64,000 nt of DNA from Folioceros fuciformis (taxonomy: Eukaryota; Anthocerotophyta; Anthocerotopsida; Anthocerotales): positions 373,212-437,211 of the forward strand of contig JBNGIO010006370.1 in NCBI GenBank assembly GCA_049999805.1, read 5' to 3'. The notes below the pieces were generated by a model. The model made no database searches. It was not told where the DNA came from and saw nothing but the letters and a program-made list of their open reading frames with translations. Every line of letters begins with the position of its first letter. Within the stretch, counting starts at the first letter, position 1. Shown here one piece after another: positions 1 to 10,581 of this stretch. Position numbers and translations under genes: made by a program.

Positions 1-364
1 TGATAGGAAGACTAAGACTAATTTGCTAAGCCTAATGACTACCAATAGCACCTTAAAATGAGGAAAAAACAGCCTACTTACAAAAAAAAACAATGTGTTT
101 CCATTTCGATAAAGTCTTCAGGTTTCCATGGCATCTACCGCTCATGGTGGTAGGGGTGACGTTGGGACGTCTGCATTCCTTGGCGGGATCCCTTTCGAGT
201 CATGGCCTTAGTTCAGCCACAGCACGAGACTTTAATTCAGACTTTAATCCCATGGAGAAGTTTAATGTGACATAACTAAATGAATTTAAAGAGATGGAGG
301 ATGCTGGGCGGGTCACACTGCCATGGACCGTTGTTAGTCAACCTTCCGACAGCGCTCCCGGACG
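1..364. other. Upstream region of first PPR gene
   Basis: No gene is recognised here. It presumably holds the promoter and 5' leader of the PPR gene that starts at 365. The small open frames do not resemble known proteins. Confidence 0.4.
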
Positions 365-3055
365 ATGGGCACAGTGTGGCAATCAGCACCGTTGTGGACC
401 CAACAGATTGGTGCGTGTACTGGGCTGCTACCAGCAGCTCCCGCTCACATCACTTCGGGGAGTGAACTGCTGGCAGAAAAAGCCTCCAGGTGGAGCACTG
501 GAAGGAGCCAAGCTCTTCCAGTTTCGAAAAAATGTGTGAGCGGGAACGGATTTTCCAGCGATGGGTTGCGCCGACAGCAGGAGCACTTGTGGCATCAGTT
601 TTTTCTAGACCCTGCCATGTGGGTGGACAACAGACGACACAAGCAGAGCTCCCGTTCGCCTGATTTCCGACGTAAGAGGTCGGGCGAGGTGCTGTGGCTG
701 AACAACATGTTTAAGCCTGCTTGGGTTGATGAGCAGCTGGTTTCCTTGGACATGCAGGTGGTAGGTGGGGCAGCCGCTCTGTCGAAGTTGAGCTTGGATG
801 GGTCTGGCACGAATGTTGGATCGGAAATGGGCGTCGTAACGCCTGGAGTTGTGAGCATGTTGTGTCGGCAGGGGAAGCTGGATGAGGCTGTTGGAGCCCT
901 GGATTCCCTGGCGCAGTCGAGCTCTGCTGTTTCTGAGTCTCTGTTGTACAGTGTGCTGAAGCTGTGTATGGTGAAGAAGGACTTGGTTGTAGGGCGACGA
1001 GTTCATGATCTCGCTGCAGAACTTGGGTACGAGTCGAGTCCGTTTTTGGGGAACCATATCTTGCGCATGTATGCTTGTGGCGGGAGTCTGCAGGAGGCGA
1101 TGGAGGTGTTCACCAGGGTGGGGAAACCGAATGTGTTTATGTGGTTCTCCATAATATCTGCTCATGCGAAGCACGGGAGACCGAAGGAGGCCATACAACT
1201 GTACCATGCGATGCGTAGGTCAGGTGTGAAGGCGAATGCTCACGTCTTTGTGGCTACCCTTCAGGCTTGTGCATTTGCTGCCGATTTGGAGTCTGGCAGA
1301 GAAGTGCACTGTGATGTGTTGCACAGTGGCGTTCCTCCTGACTTGTTTGTTGGCAACTGCCTGGTGGACATGTATGCGAAGTGTGGCGAATTGAAAGATG
1401 CACGCCAGGTGTTTGATAGCATGGTCGTTAAGGATGTGGTGACATGGAATTCCCTGATATCTGGGTATGCGAAATGTGGTGAACTGAACAAGGCACGCCG
1501 TGTCTTCGACAGCATGAGGGCAAAGGATGTGGTGACATGGAATTCCCTGATAGGTGGATACGCCCAGCAGGGTCTCGGACATGAGGCACTTGTCCTGTAT
1601 GGACAAATGGAGCAGGAGGGGCTGGTTTTGGCTGACAATGTTACTTTTGCTTGCCTTCTGAAGGCCTGTGCAAGCACTGGTGCCTTACAGAAGGGCAGGC
1701 AGCTGCACTCGCAGATTGTTGAAAGAGGGCCGCTGAATGACATAGTGCTGGGCAACTGCCTGGTGGATCTGTATGCCAAATGTGGTGAACTGGATGCTGC
1801 ACGCCAGGTTTTTGTCAGCCTCTCGTGTAAGGATGTGGTGACATGGACATCGCTGATCTCTGGGTATGCAAAGGGAGGACTGGGCCAAGAGGCACTTGAT
1901 TTGTATGGACAAATGGAGGAAGCGGGCCTGATTTTAGCTGATGATGTTACTCTTGCTTGCCTTCTGAACGCCTGTGGAAGCACCGGTGCCTTACAAATGG
2001 GCAGGCACCTGCACTTGCAGATAGTCGAAAGGGGACTGCTGGACAACACAGTGCTCTGTACCTGCTTGTTGGACATGTATGCAAAATGTGGTGAACTGGA
2101 AGACGCACGGCAGGTTTTTGACATCATGGCCACAAAGGATGTGGTGACATGGACCGCCCTCATATCTGGGTATGGTACTTGTGATGATGGTCAGAAGGCA
2201 CTAGCTTGCTTTGAGGAGATGATAGCGTCTGGTATTCAGCCGAATGATGCTACGTTCACTTGCCTTTTAGTAGCATGCAGTCATGCGGGACTGGTCCATG
2301 AGGGCCGCAAGCACTTCGATTCCATGGCTCAACAACATGGCATCCAACGTACTTGTGAGCATTACAATTGCATGGTTGACCTTCTTGGGCGTGCAGGCCA
2401 ATTAGATGAGGCAGAGCAGATGCTGTTGTCATATGAGGGCCGAAGTAATGTTGTGGGCTTGAGGTCTTTGTTGAGTGCCTGTAAAAGTCATGGGGACATA
2501 GAGAGGGCAGTGTGGTGTTTTGAAAACATTGTCCAGCTGGAGCCCCGGGAGGCAACCGCTTATGTGCTCATGGCCAATGCCTACGCGGATGCAGGTAGGT
2601 GGACCGATGTGGACAGAATTGAAACACAGAGAAAGTTAGCAGGAGCTATCAAGAAACCGGCAGTTACGACCATTGAGGTGAATAAGCAGGTACATAGATT
2701 TCTGGTGGGAGGAAGGGGAGAGGATATTTCTTTTAAGGTCGAGAGGACGACTGCACGTCTGGAGCTGGAAGGAGGTCACGTTCCTCATACCAAGTTGGTG
2801 TTGAAGCCACTGGGTGAGAAGCAAAAGGAAGATGCACTTTGCGGGCATGCTGAGAAGCTAGCTCTGGCGTTTGGTCTGTTGAACACTCCGAGTGGGACAC
2901 CTCTGGTGGTAACAAAGAACCTACGGATGTGCAGCGACTGCCACAGCTCTACGGAGATAATGTCAAAGCTTGAGCAGCGAGACATTGTTGTAAGGGATGG
3001 TTACCGTGTGCATCGATTCACAGATGGCTGTTGCACTTGTAAGGGTCGGCCGTGA
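365..3055 (+). CDS. PPR-PLS protein with E domains and DYW:KP domain (copy 1), candidate U-to-C editing factor
   Basis: An intronless 896-residue frame. The N-terminal ~70 residues are likely an organellar transit region. Residues ~72-130 resemble the PDF motif of OSB proteins (LWHQFF, WVDNRRHK, PDFRRK, EVLWLNN, WVDEQL). Tandem PPR repeats of P, L and S types follow to ~residue 640 (many KDVVTW and LVDMYAKCGEL motifs), then E1/E2. The PG box is replaced by KKPAVTTIEV (~763), the hallmark of DYW:KP. The deaminase-like domain keeps the HAE zinc/catalytic motif (~827) and CSDCH (~855), and ends GCCTCKGRP instead of a DYW tripeptide. DYW:KP proteins are linked to U-to-C editing of plastid and mitochondrial RNA; the RNA target cannot be read from the sequence. 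The start aligns with those of the copies at 3935 and 14797 (M-x-T-x-WQ). An extra 31-residue repeat sits near residues 358-390. Confidence 0.9.
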   Translation: MGTVWQSAPLWTQQIGACTGLLPAAPAHITSGSELLAEKASRWSTGRSQALPVSKKCVSGNGFSSDGLRRQQEHLWHQFFLDPAMWVDNRRHKQSSRSPDFRRKRSGEVLWLNNMFKPAWVDEQLVSLDMQVVGGAAALSKLSLDGSGTNVGSEMGVVTPGVVSMLCRQGKLDEAVGALDSLAQSSSAVSESLLYSVLKLCMVKKDLVVGRRVHDLAAELGYESSPFLGNHILRMYACGGSLQEAMEVFTRVGKPNVFMWFSIISAHAKHGRPKEAIQLYHAMRRSGVKANAHVFVATLQACAFAADLESGREVHCDVLHSGVPPDLFVGNCLVDMYAKCGELKDARQVFDSMVVKDVVTWNSLISGYAKCGELNKARRVFDSMRAKDVVTWNSLIGGYAQQGLGHEALVLYGQMEQEGLVLADNVTFACLLKACASTGALQKGRQLHSQIVERGPLNDIVLGNCLVDLYAKCGELDAARQVFVSLSCKDVVTWTSLISGYAKGGLGQEALDLYGQMEEAGLILADDVTLACLLNACGSTGALQMGRHLHLQIVERGLLDNTVLCTCLLDMYAKCGELEDARQVFDIMATKDVVTWTALISGYGTCDDGQKALACFEEMIASGIQPNDATFTCLLVACSHAGLVHEGRKHFDSMAQQHGIQRTCEHYNCMVDLLGRAGQLDEAEQMLLSYEGRSNVVGLRSLLSACKSHGDIERAVWCFENIVQLEPREATAYVLMANAYADAGRWTDVDRIETQRKLAGAIKKPAVTTIEVNKQVHRFLVGGRGEDISFKVERTTARLELEGGHVPHTKLVLKPLGEKQKEDALCGHAEKLALAFGLLNTPSGTPLVVTKNLRMCSDCHSSTEIMSKLEQRDIVVRDGYRVHRFTDGCCTCKGRP

Positions 3056-3934
3056 GGATTATGAAGAACTGGGCTTGCTACTGTCAGGTGAAAGCAAACA
3101 GGCTGAAAAGAGTACGAGTCTTCGAGTTCTGACCAACCAGATGAGTGTGATGTGACCAGACAGGTAATAAGAGTTGTTTACGATCACGAGACTTGTCTTT
3201 CCCTGGAGACCTGATTTGCGCTCATCTCAGAGTGATATCTGTTTTGTCCTACAGGATGCTTCCTCGAAACAGGCTGTTTTGCTCCACGGGAAGCCGCAGG
3301 AGATCACTTTGTACGGATGGAGACCCTCGTATTCCCAACCAAATTCATGTTCCGGCTTTCCAACCTGCCACATTTTGCTTCTTCACCGTGTTTGCAGTTA
3401 AGCAGCTTCACATCTCCCCAGAGAGAGAAAACTGGTAAGTTTTGTTCTTCCTGTAGTTTCACATACATACCTGAGTCTCTTCCGTTTACACTAGCCTGAC
3501 AATGGTGCTGCCGTGTTTTACAGCAGAAAACTGGGCGCGGACGAAGATGTATGGACTGTGGGCGAGGGCGATATACAAATACAATAGTCGTCCTGTGCCT
3601 TGGATTCATACCTGCCCATCGTACTTGAACCTTTGCTCTGAACTCAGGTGTTGAGGGTCAGCTTCGTTTGAGCTTCCATCATAAGAAAAAACAGATTGTC
3701 TTCAATTGTATTAAAAATTCCTTTGTGTTGGAGTACGTGTACATCTTTTCGTTCTGTCCGGATCATTGATCGATGCGAGGAAGCCACCACCTGCATGACC
3801 AGCGCCTCCAGCATTTTGGGTTTTCATGCACCTCCAAACTTCTCGTACGCGCGTTTCGAATGGCCAGGCACAGGAAATGGGCAATCTCCCATAGACTGTT
3901 TGCGGACTTATCTTCTGAGAGCGGTTCCTGAATG
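3056..3934. other. Intergenic region between tandem DYW:KP genes
   Basis: About 0.9 kb between the stop of copy 1 and the start of copy 2. Open frames here are short and match nothing recognised. It should hold the 3' end of copy 1 and the promoter of copy 2. Confidence 0.4.
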
Positions 3935-6178
3935 ATGGCCACGGTATGGCAACCAGACCCGGTATGGACCCAACAATGTGGTGTGTGGACAGGGATTCTG
4001 CCAGGAGCTCCCGCTCATGTCGCCCCAGCACACAAAGCTTGCAGGTGCAGCAGTGTGAGGAGCCCAGCATTTCCTCTTCCGGAGAAATGTGTCGGTGTAG
4101 ACGGATTTTCCAGCGGTGGGCGTCTCCAGGCGAAGGATGAATTGTGGCAACAATTTTCTCTGGGCTCCAGCCCGCCTGGCTTCCGGCGTAAACAGTCCGG
4201 TGATGCTCTGCGGTGGAACAGCCTACTCAAGGCTGCTCGGGTTGATGACCAGCTCGTTTCTTTGGACATGCAGCTGGGTCATGGTGCTTCTCCTTCCACG
4301 TCGAGTTGTCTGGATAAGCCTGAACCTGGTACGCGTGCAGGATCGGCCAGAGGCGCTGTAACGCCTGGAACCGTGCGCAGGTTATGTCAGCAGGGGAAGC
4401 TAACTGAGGCCATTGTAGCTCTGGAATCTCTGGCGCAAACAGACTCTCCTATCTCTCAGTCTCTGTTCTACGGTGTGCTAAGGTTGTGTACAGCTAATAA
4501 GGATTTGGTTGTGGGGCGTCGAGTTCATGATCTCATTCACAAGCTTGGGTACGAATCGAATGCATACTTGGGGAACAATATCTTGCGCATGTACGCATGT
4601 GCAGGAAGGCTGAAGGAGGCGATGGATGTGTTCAACAGGGTGGACAAACCAGATTCCTTTTTGTGGTGTTCCATAATCTCTGCCCACGGTAAACATGGGA
4701 AGCCTGAAGAGGCCATACAACTGTACCATCGGATGCGTAGGTCAGGGGTGAAGGTGGACGGTCACGTCTTTGTAGCTGTACTCCAGGCTTGCGCATTGGC
4801 CGGTGACGTGGAATCTGGCAGAAAAGTGCACTGTGATGTGTTGCACAGTGGCATTCCCACCAACTTGTTTGTTGGCAATTGCCTGGTGGGCATGTATGCA
4901 AAATGTGGGGAGCTGGAAGCTGCACGCCAGGTGTTTGACAGCATGACCACCAAAGATGTGGTGACATGGACCGCCCTGATTGCTGGGTATGCACAGCAAG
5001 GGCTTGGGCATGAGGCCTTGGATGTGTATGGACAAATGCAGCATGGAGGCCTGCTCTTGGCTAGCCGTATTACTTTTGCTTGCCTTTTGAACGCCTGTGC
5101 AAGCACTGGTGCCTTGCAGAAGGGCATGCAGCTGCACTCGCAGATTGTTGAAAGGGGACTTCTGGATGATATATACTTGGGCAACTGCCTTGTGGACATG
5201 TATGCAAAGTGTGGTGAACTGGAGGAGGCTCGCCATGTGTTTGATAGGATGAACACAAAGGATGTGGTGACATGGACCACCCTGATAGCTGGGTATGGTA
5301 CTTGTGATCAAGGCCGCAAGGCTATAGCCTGTTTTGAGGAAATGTTACTAGCCGGTATTCTGCCTAACGAGGCTACGTTCACCTGCCTCTTAGCAGCATG
5401 CAGTCATGAGGGACTGGTCTACGAGGGCCGCAGTTTCTTTGACTCCATGGGTGAACAGCATGGCATCAAACCTACTATTCAGCATTACACCTGCATGATT
5501 GATCTTCTTGGGCGTGCAGGGCATCTAGATGAGGCAGAGAAGATGCTCTTGTCATGTGAGGGCCAAAGTGATGTTGTGGGCTTGATAACTTTGTTGAATG
5601 CGTGCAAAAGCCACGGGGATATAGATAGGGCCAGGTTGTGTTTTGAGCGCATTGTTAGGCTGGACCCCCAGGATGCGCCTGCATATGTTCTCATGGCTAA
5701 TGCCTACGCAGATGCAGGTAGATGGGCCGATTTGGACAGGATTGAAACGTTGAGAAGGGTGGTAGGAGCGAGCAAGAAACCTGCAGTGGCGACCATCGAG
5801 GTGAACAAGCAGGTACATAGATTTGTGGTAGGAGAAACCAGAGAGGATATGGCACTGAAGGTAGAGAGTATGAATGCACGTGTGAAGCAGGAAGGAGGCC
5901 ACGCTCCTCACACAAAGCTGGTGTTGAAACCAGTGTGTGAGACGGAAAAGGAAGATGCGCTTTGTGGGCATGCGGAGAAGCTAGCTCTGGCTTTTGGCCT
6001 CATGAACACTCCAAGTGGGACACCTTTGGTGATAACGAAGAATCTACGCATGTGCAGCGACTGCCACAGTTCCACGGAGATCATGTCCAGGCTTGAACGG
6101 AGACACATTGTTGTGAGAGATGGGTATCGTGTGCATCGATTTGAAGATGGCTGTTGCAGTTGCAAGGGTCGACTGTAG
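3935..6178 (+). CDS. PPR-PLS protein with DYW:KP domain (copy 2), candidate U-to-C editing factor
   Basis: An intronless 747-residue frame, head-to-tail with copy 1 and clearly paralogous. An in-frame ATG lies one codon upstream (3932); 3935 matches the start of the paralogues (MATVWQPDPVWTQQ). The PDF-like block is shortened: LWQQFSL runs straight to GFRRKQSGDALRWN, so the central WVDNRR part is missing. It carries fewer PLS repeats than the other intact copies, which explains its length. The C-terminal part has E1/E2, the KP box (KKPAVATIEV), HAEKLA, CSDCH and GCCSCKGRL. The final residue is Leu, where the sister copies have Pro. Predicted role: organellar RNA binding through the PPR array and U-to-C editing through DYW:KP. 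Function is inferred from the domain variant only. Confidence 0.9.
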   Translation: MATVWQPDPVWTQQCGVWTGILPGAPAHVAPAHKACRCSSVRSPAFPLPEKCVGVDGFSSGGRLQAKDELWQQFSLGSSPPGFRRKQSGDALRWNSLLKAARVDDQLVSLDMQLGHGASPSTSSCLDKPEPGTRAGSARGAVTPGTVRRLCQQGKLTEAIVALESLAQTDSPISQSLFYGVLRLCTANKDLVVGRRVHDLIHKLGYESNAYLGNNILRMYACAGRLKEAMDVFNRVDKPDSFLWCSIISAHGKHGKPEEAIQLYHRMRRSGVKVDGHVFVAVLQACALAGDVESGRKVHCDVLHSGIPTNLFVGNCLVGMYAKCGELEAARQVFDSMTTKDVVTWTALIAGYAQQGLGHEALDVYGQMQHGGLLLASRITFACLLNACASTGALQKGMQLHSQIVERGLLDDIYLGNCLVDMYAKCGELEEARHVFDRMNTKDVVTWTTLIAGYGTCDQGRKAIACFEEMLLAGILPNEATFTCLLAACSHEGLVYEGRSFFDSMGEQHGIKPTIQHYTCMIDLLGRAGHLDEAEKMLLSCEGQSDVVGLITLLNACKSHGDIDRARLCFERIVRLDPQDAPAYVLMANAYADAGRWADLDRIETLRRVVGASKKPAVATIEVNKQVHRFVVGETREDMALKVESMNARVKQEGGHAPHTKLVLKPVCETEKEDALCGHAEKLALAFGLMNTPSGTPLVITKNLRMCSDCHSSTEIMSRLERRHIVVRDGYRVHRFEDGCCSCKGRL

Positions 6179-7445
6179 AGGTGAGAAACATGAAGAAGTA
6201 GCCTGGGCTCAAGTGTCCATGCCAGAGACTGACTGCACTCCTTCTTGGGGTGAATGTGCTAGTTCATCTACATGCCTATCCCAACTAAAACATGGATACG
6301 GATGGCTAACTCGTCTGGAGGGTTACAGAGTCGGGCGAGCAGAACTGCGAGATATGGGCAGCTGTAGGAGATCCCGGTTAGAGGAGCAGGCCTGGAATTC
6401 ATCTCAGATCCGTTGTTGACAGCAGAGGCGGGACCTGATTCAGGTCCAACGACAGAAGGAAGCGATGAGCATTTCTTCCGGCAGTGAGGGCTTCTCGCTG
6501 TGAACACGGCAGCCAGGCGTCCCACGTAGGACTGCTCGGTTCAGCCGTGGTGTTGGATGTGCCTCGCAGATTATCCGGAATGTGCCCCTTACCTCTCTGT
6601 ACAAGGGTATGTGCCAGTCCGACTACCTCTGGTGCTGTCCTATGGAGTATGCAGTCTCCGAAAGACAAACTGTTTGAAGTCACTCAAGGAACAAAGGGAC
6701 ACAAAGGAGGGACGTGCACAGGAGAAGCAACTCCGCGTGTCCAATCACGGGGGGGTCAGAGGGGTGAGAAGGAGGCGGTTGAAAGTGCAGCATTGCACCC
6801 TTTCTGTAAATTGCAACCTGAGCATATTTCCATTCTTGTTGGAGCTCATGCTGCTATGAGGCCTGCGAGCCGCAGGGCTTGTTCCAGCAGCTGGTTTGGT
6901 TGCTGGTAGATTTCAGCCTCAGGAGCTGGCAACCTTTTCACTTTGCAAACCATGTGTCTTCACAGGGATCATGAACTGATAGTTGGCAGCTTTGGAGCAG
7001 ACAAGGTATAACTGTAACTATTTCCTAGGCGCTTGTTTTTATGGGCGTTGTGCGAAGGAGAGTTCTAACTAGCATCATCTTGTTTGCTCTGCTGGGTGTA
7101 GGTTGGTGTATTCGTATTCGTGGATGCCCCTCAATGTGCAACAATCACAAACCAGACCCAGATAGCATCGAGGACGCGTGCAGGGACGAGAATTCCGTCA
7201 TTTAGGATCATAGATCTTGTTTTTATATTGGCATCAAAAACTTCGTTAACTGTACCCTGAAGTCTAATGAACAAACATGTTCCTACCTGTGAAACTTTCT
7301 GTCCGGGAAACCATGCTCTTTTCTTCTCTTGGTACCCAACGACGAACCATCGGCACGGATGCTTTTTGGTGGTATGGTCACATACTGGAACTGGGCATCG
7401 TGTCATAGCAGTCGCTCATTTGCCATCAGCCATCTCTAATGAGCG
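6179..7445. other. Intergenic region, nothing recognised
   Basis: About 1.3 kb between DYW:KP copy 2 and the broken copy. Both strands carry only short frames without recognisable domains. No tRNA or PPR remnant was seen by eye. Confidence 0.4.
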
Positions 7446-8577
7446 ATGGCCACGGCGTGGAAACCGGAGCCTTTGTGTCGGACCCAACAAATTCTCAAGG
7501 CCTGTGCAAGCAGTGGTGCCTCGCAGAAGGGCAGATGCAGCTGCACTCACAGATTGTGAAAAGAGGACTGCTGGACAATTTACTTGTGGGCAACTGCCTG
7601 GAGGTCGTGCATGCAAAATATGGTGAACAGGAAGACGCGCACCAGGTTTTTGACAGCTTGCCCAACAAAGATGTGGTGTCATGGACCGCCCTGATTGCTG
7701 GATATGCACAGCAAGGACTCGGCCAAGAGGCCCCTGTTGTCTATGGACAAATGGAGGAGGTAGGCATGATTTTGGCTGACAATGTTATTTTTGCTTGCCT
7801 TCTGAAAGCATGTGCAAGCAGTGGAGCCTTACAGAAGGGCAGGCAGCTGCACTTGCAAATTGCCGAAAGGAGACTGCCCTGTGGACATGTATGGTGAACT
7901 GGAAGAGGCCCGCCAGGTGTTTGACAGGAGGAACACAAAGGATGTGGTGACATGGACCAACCTGATAGCTGGGCATGGTGCTTGCGACGAAGGTGAGAAG
8001 GCACTAGCTTGTTTTGAGGAGATGTTAGTTGCCGGTATTCAGCCTAACGAGGCTACCTTTGCTTTCCTTTTTGTAGTCTGCAGTCATGACGGTGCTCATG
8101 TGCTCATGGCCAACGCCTGTGCAGATGCAGGTAGATGGACCGATGTAGACAGGATTGAAACACAGAGAAGGGCAGCCGGGGCTTACAAGAAACCTGCAGT
8201 GACCACAATCGAGGTGAACAAGCAGGTGCGTAGGTTTCTGGTGGGAGACGTAGGGAGGGAGGATCTTTCTCTCGAGGTAGAGCACGAAAGCACAGCTGAA
8301 GCGGGAAGGAGGCCACGTAGCTAACGCCAAGTTGGTGTTGAAGCCAGCGTGCGAGAAGGGGAAGGAAGAAGCTCTTTGCGGACATGCTGAGACGCTAGCT
8401 CTGGCATTTGGCCTGTTGATCCCTCTGGTGGTAACAAAGAATCTACGCATGTGCAGTGACTGCCACAGTTTCACAGAGATCATGTCAAGGCCTGAACACC
8501 GAGACGTCCTTGTGAGGGATGCCTACCATGTACATCGATTTGCAGCTGGATCCTGGAGCTGTGACGGTCGACCCTGA
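7446..8577 (+). pseudogene. Decayed DYW:KP PPR gene (copy 3)
   Basis: The segment opens with the family start (MATAWKPEPLCRTQQI), then jumps straight into the middle of the PPR array (KACASSGA), so the PDF-like block and about half the repeats are gone. PPR sequence (DVVSWTALIAGYAQQG) continues to ~7890, where a frameshift moves it to another frame (DVVTWTNLIAGHG). After CSHDG at ~8090 it jumps to AHVLMANACADAGRW, losing ~110 residues of E1. The KP box (KKPAVTTIEV, ~8190) and VNKQVRRF follow, then a second frameshift near 8320 leads into HAETLA, CSDCH and GSWSCDGRP up to the stop. At least two deletions and two frameshifts are visible. The tail also loses the first Cys of the CxC zinc ligand pair region (GSWSC for GCCSC). 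Most likely non-functional. Confidence 0.85.
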
Positions 8578-9132
8578 AGGTTTACCGTAAACCCTGAACT
8601 GACAAAAAACACGACTTGCTAATATGGAGAAACTTCTTGCTGGTCCCTTCACCTCAGATCCGCCTCATCTTACATGTGCAAGTTCATTCCCTTCGGCCAC
8701 TCCAAACAAAATAGGAATTTCGAATATGGAAACCAAAACAGATGGTAGGCACAACTTACCACATCTTCGTCGCGTCCAGACCACCACTAACAAACTGTGT
8801 TGGACACGGCACAGGACCTAATGCTAAATACAGCAAACTATGAAAGGTATGATATGAGAACAAACTGGAGACGAGAGGTCAAATAAAATACCCCACAAGA
8901 TCTATTAAGCAACTGCTAAACATAAAACCTCAAACCAAGGCAAAGAATCCTCATACTAGAATCGGAGGTGCCTTGAGATTGTGGTATTGTGACCTGGGAT
9001 TGTGGTATTTAAGGGGCAGAGGTCCCAACACTTTTCTCCATGTGTTCTTTTGATTGAACAGGTTTGAACGTTCTTCTCAACTATTCAGTAGCTTTGAGCG
9101 CTCTTCTCAACTCTTTAGGACCGTAATTCAAG
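8578..9132 (+). promoter_or_regulatory. Pectinesterase upstream region with TATA-like box
   Basis: An AT-rich upstream region. A TATA-like stretch (gtggtatttaagg) lies at about 9001-9013, some 120 bp before the ATG at 9133. Between them two near-identical 20-bp blocks (tcttctcaact core) repeat with a 30-bp period at 9063-9083 and 9093-9113, probably in the 5' leader. Promoter identity is inferred from position and composition only. Confidence 0.35.
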
Positions 9133-10581
9133 ATGCCTCGAATTTATTTTGTACTGCGCAAGTCTCTATTGATAGCAGGGATATTGTTTCTTGCTATACT
9201 TTTGTGTAGTAGTTGTTTAGCATTTGAGACTAAGCATACAATACAAAAGTATGTGTATCCACGCCGTCCACTCAAGACAAGGATGCTAGTAGGAAAAGTA
9301 GCAGCATCACCAACCACTAAAGTATCAGTGGGCTCAGACTCTGATTCAGACTATAGTAGTATACAAGATGCAATTGATTGTGTGCCTGAGGATAACCCTA
9401 CTAGAGTTATCATCAATATTGCTGCCGGAACTTATAAGTGAGTCTTAATTTTCATGGGCCTTGTGATACATAGTTTTTTTGTTATGGGTCTTGTGATATA
9501 TATATTTTTTGTTATGATATTATTCTTTAATATATTTTTCTTTGCAGGGAAAAAATAGATATCCCATCCAACAAGCCCAGGATTACACTGAAAGGAGCTG
9601 GAAAAAGGAAAACTACGATCGTATGGCATGACAATGCAAATTCAACTGGTAGCACTTATACCAGTGCAACAGTCTCTGTCCACGCAGATTATTTTGAGGC
9701 ACATCATATTCGTTTTAAGGTTTGCTCATCTTTTTTCGCTTGTGACAATTTGTATCAATATGTTTTGAGTTAAAATTTTATAACTTTTGAAATTTCACAG
9801 AATTCGGCGAAGAAGGCAAAACCAGGGCAAGAAGGAGCACAAGCAGTTGCCCTTATGATCGAAGGCGACAAAGCTAAGTTTGATTCATGTATATTCGAAT
9901 CATCCCAAGACACGCTTTATGATAAATCAGGCAGACACTTATTCAAGAACAGTAAGATTATTGGCAACATCGACATGATTTGTGGCAATGGGCAATCCCT
10001 ATACAAGGTAAAGATTGTTGTAAAGATTGGAAAATATGCAAAAGAAAAATGATATTGTTTTTATCAGCATATTAATTGGTACTAAGATGTTTTTGCCTGA
10101 GTAGCATTGTGAGCTTCATTCTATTGCGAACAAGCATGGTGGATCCTTCACGGCACAACAAAGAGAGAATGTAAGTGAGGCAAGCGGATTTTCTTTTGTA
10201 CATTGCAACATCACAGGAAAAGGTTCCAACAACTTGGGAAGAGCTTGGGGATCAGCTTCAAGAGTGGTATTTTCATACACTCATATTGCGGACATAATCA
10301 ATCAAGAGCAACCATGGACCGATTGGAATGATTCGAGCAGGGATGAGTAAGTTCAATTTGATTTTTATTTAAACCATTTTATATTAATTATGTTAAAAAA
10401 AATTAAGTGGGTCTATACTAATTATGTGGGCTGTTGTAGAACTATATTTTATGGCATGTATCAATGCTCTGGTCCAGGTGCTAATAGCACCAATTTTCCA
10501 AGTTATGTGCATGAATTAACAAAGGAAGAAGCACGACCATTTATGTCTCTCGATTTCATCGAAGGTGACAGCTGGGATTAA
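9133..10581 (+). CDS. Pectinesterase (pectin methylesterase), type without PMEI pro-region, 5 exons
   Basis: Exons at 9133-9437, 9548-9719, 9801-10007, 10105-10346 and 10440-10581 have GT-AG borders and join in frame to 355 residues. The enzyme removes methyl esters from cell-wall homogalacturonan. An N-terminal hydrophobic signal peptide (residues ~10-30) predicts secretion; no inhibitor-like pro-domain is present. Family signatures occur in order: AGTYKEKI, QAVAL, SSQDTLYDKSGRHLF, GNIDMICGN and LGRAW. They supply the two catalytic Asp, the transition-state Gln residues and the substrate-binding Arg. GNIDMICG and LGRAW deviate slightly from the usual VDFIFG and LGRPW, but key residues are kept. 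The gene is markedly AT-rich with A/T-ending codons, unlike the GC-richer PPR neighbours. Confidence 0.9.

Noticed and set aside
1261-2163. 300-codon minus-strand open frame across DYW:KP copy 1
   Set aside because: It is the antisense shadow of the PPR repeats; similar shadow frames with the same repeated motif appear opposite every PPR gene in the window.
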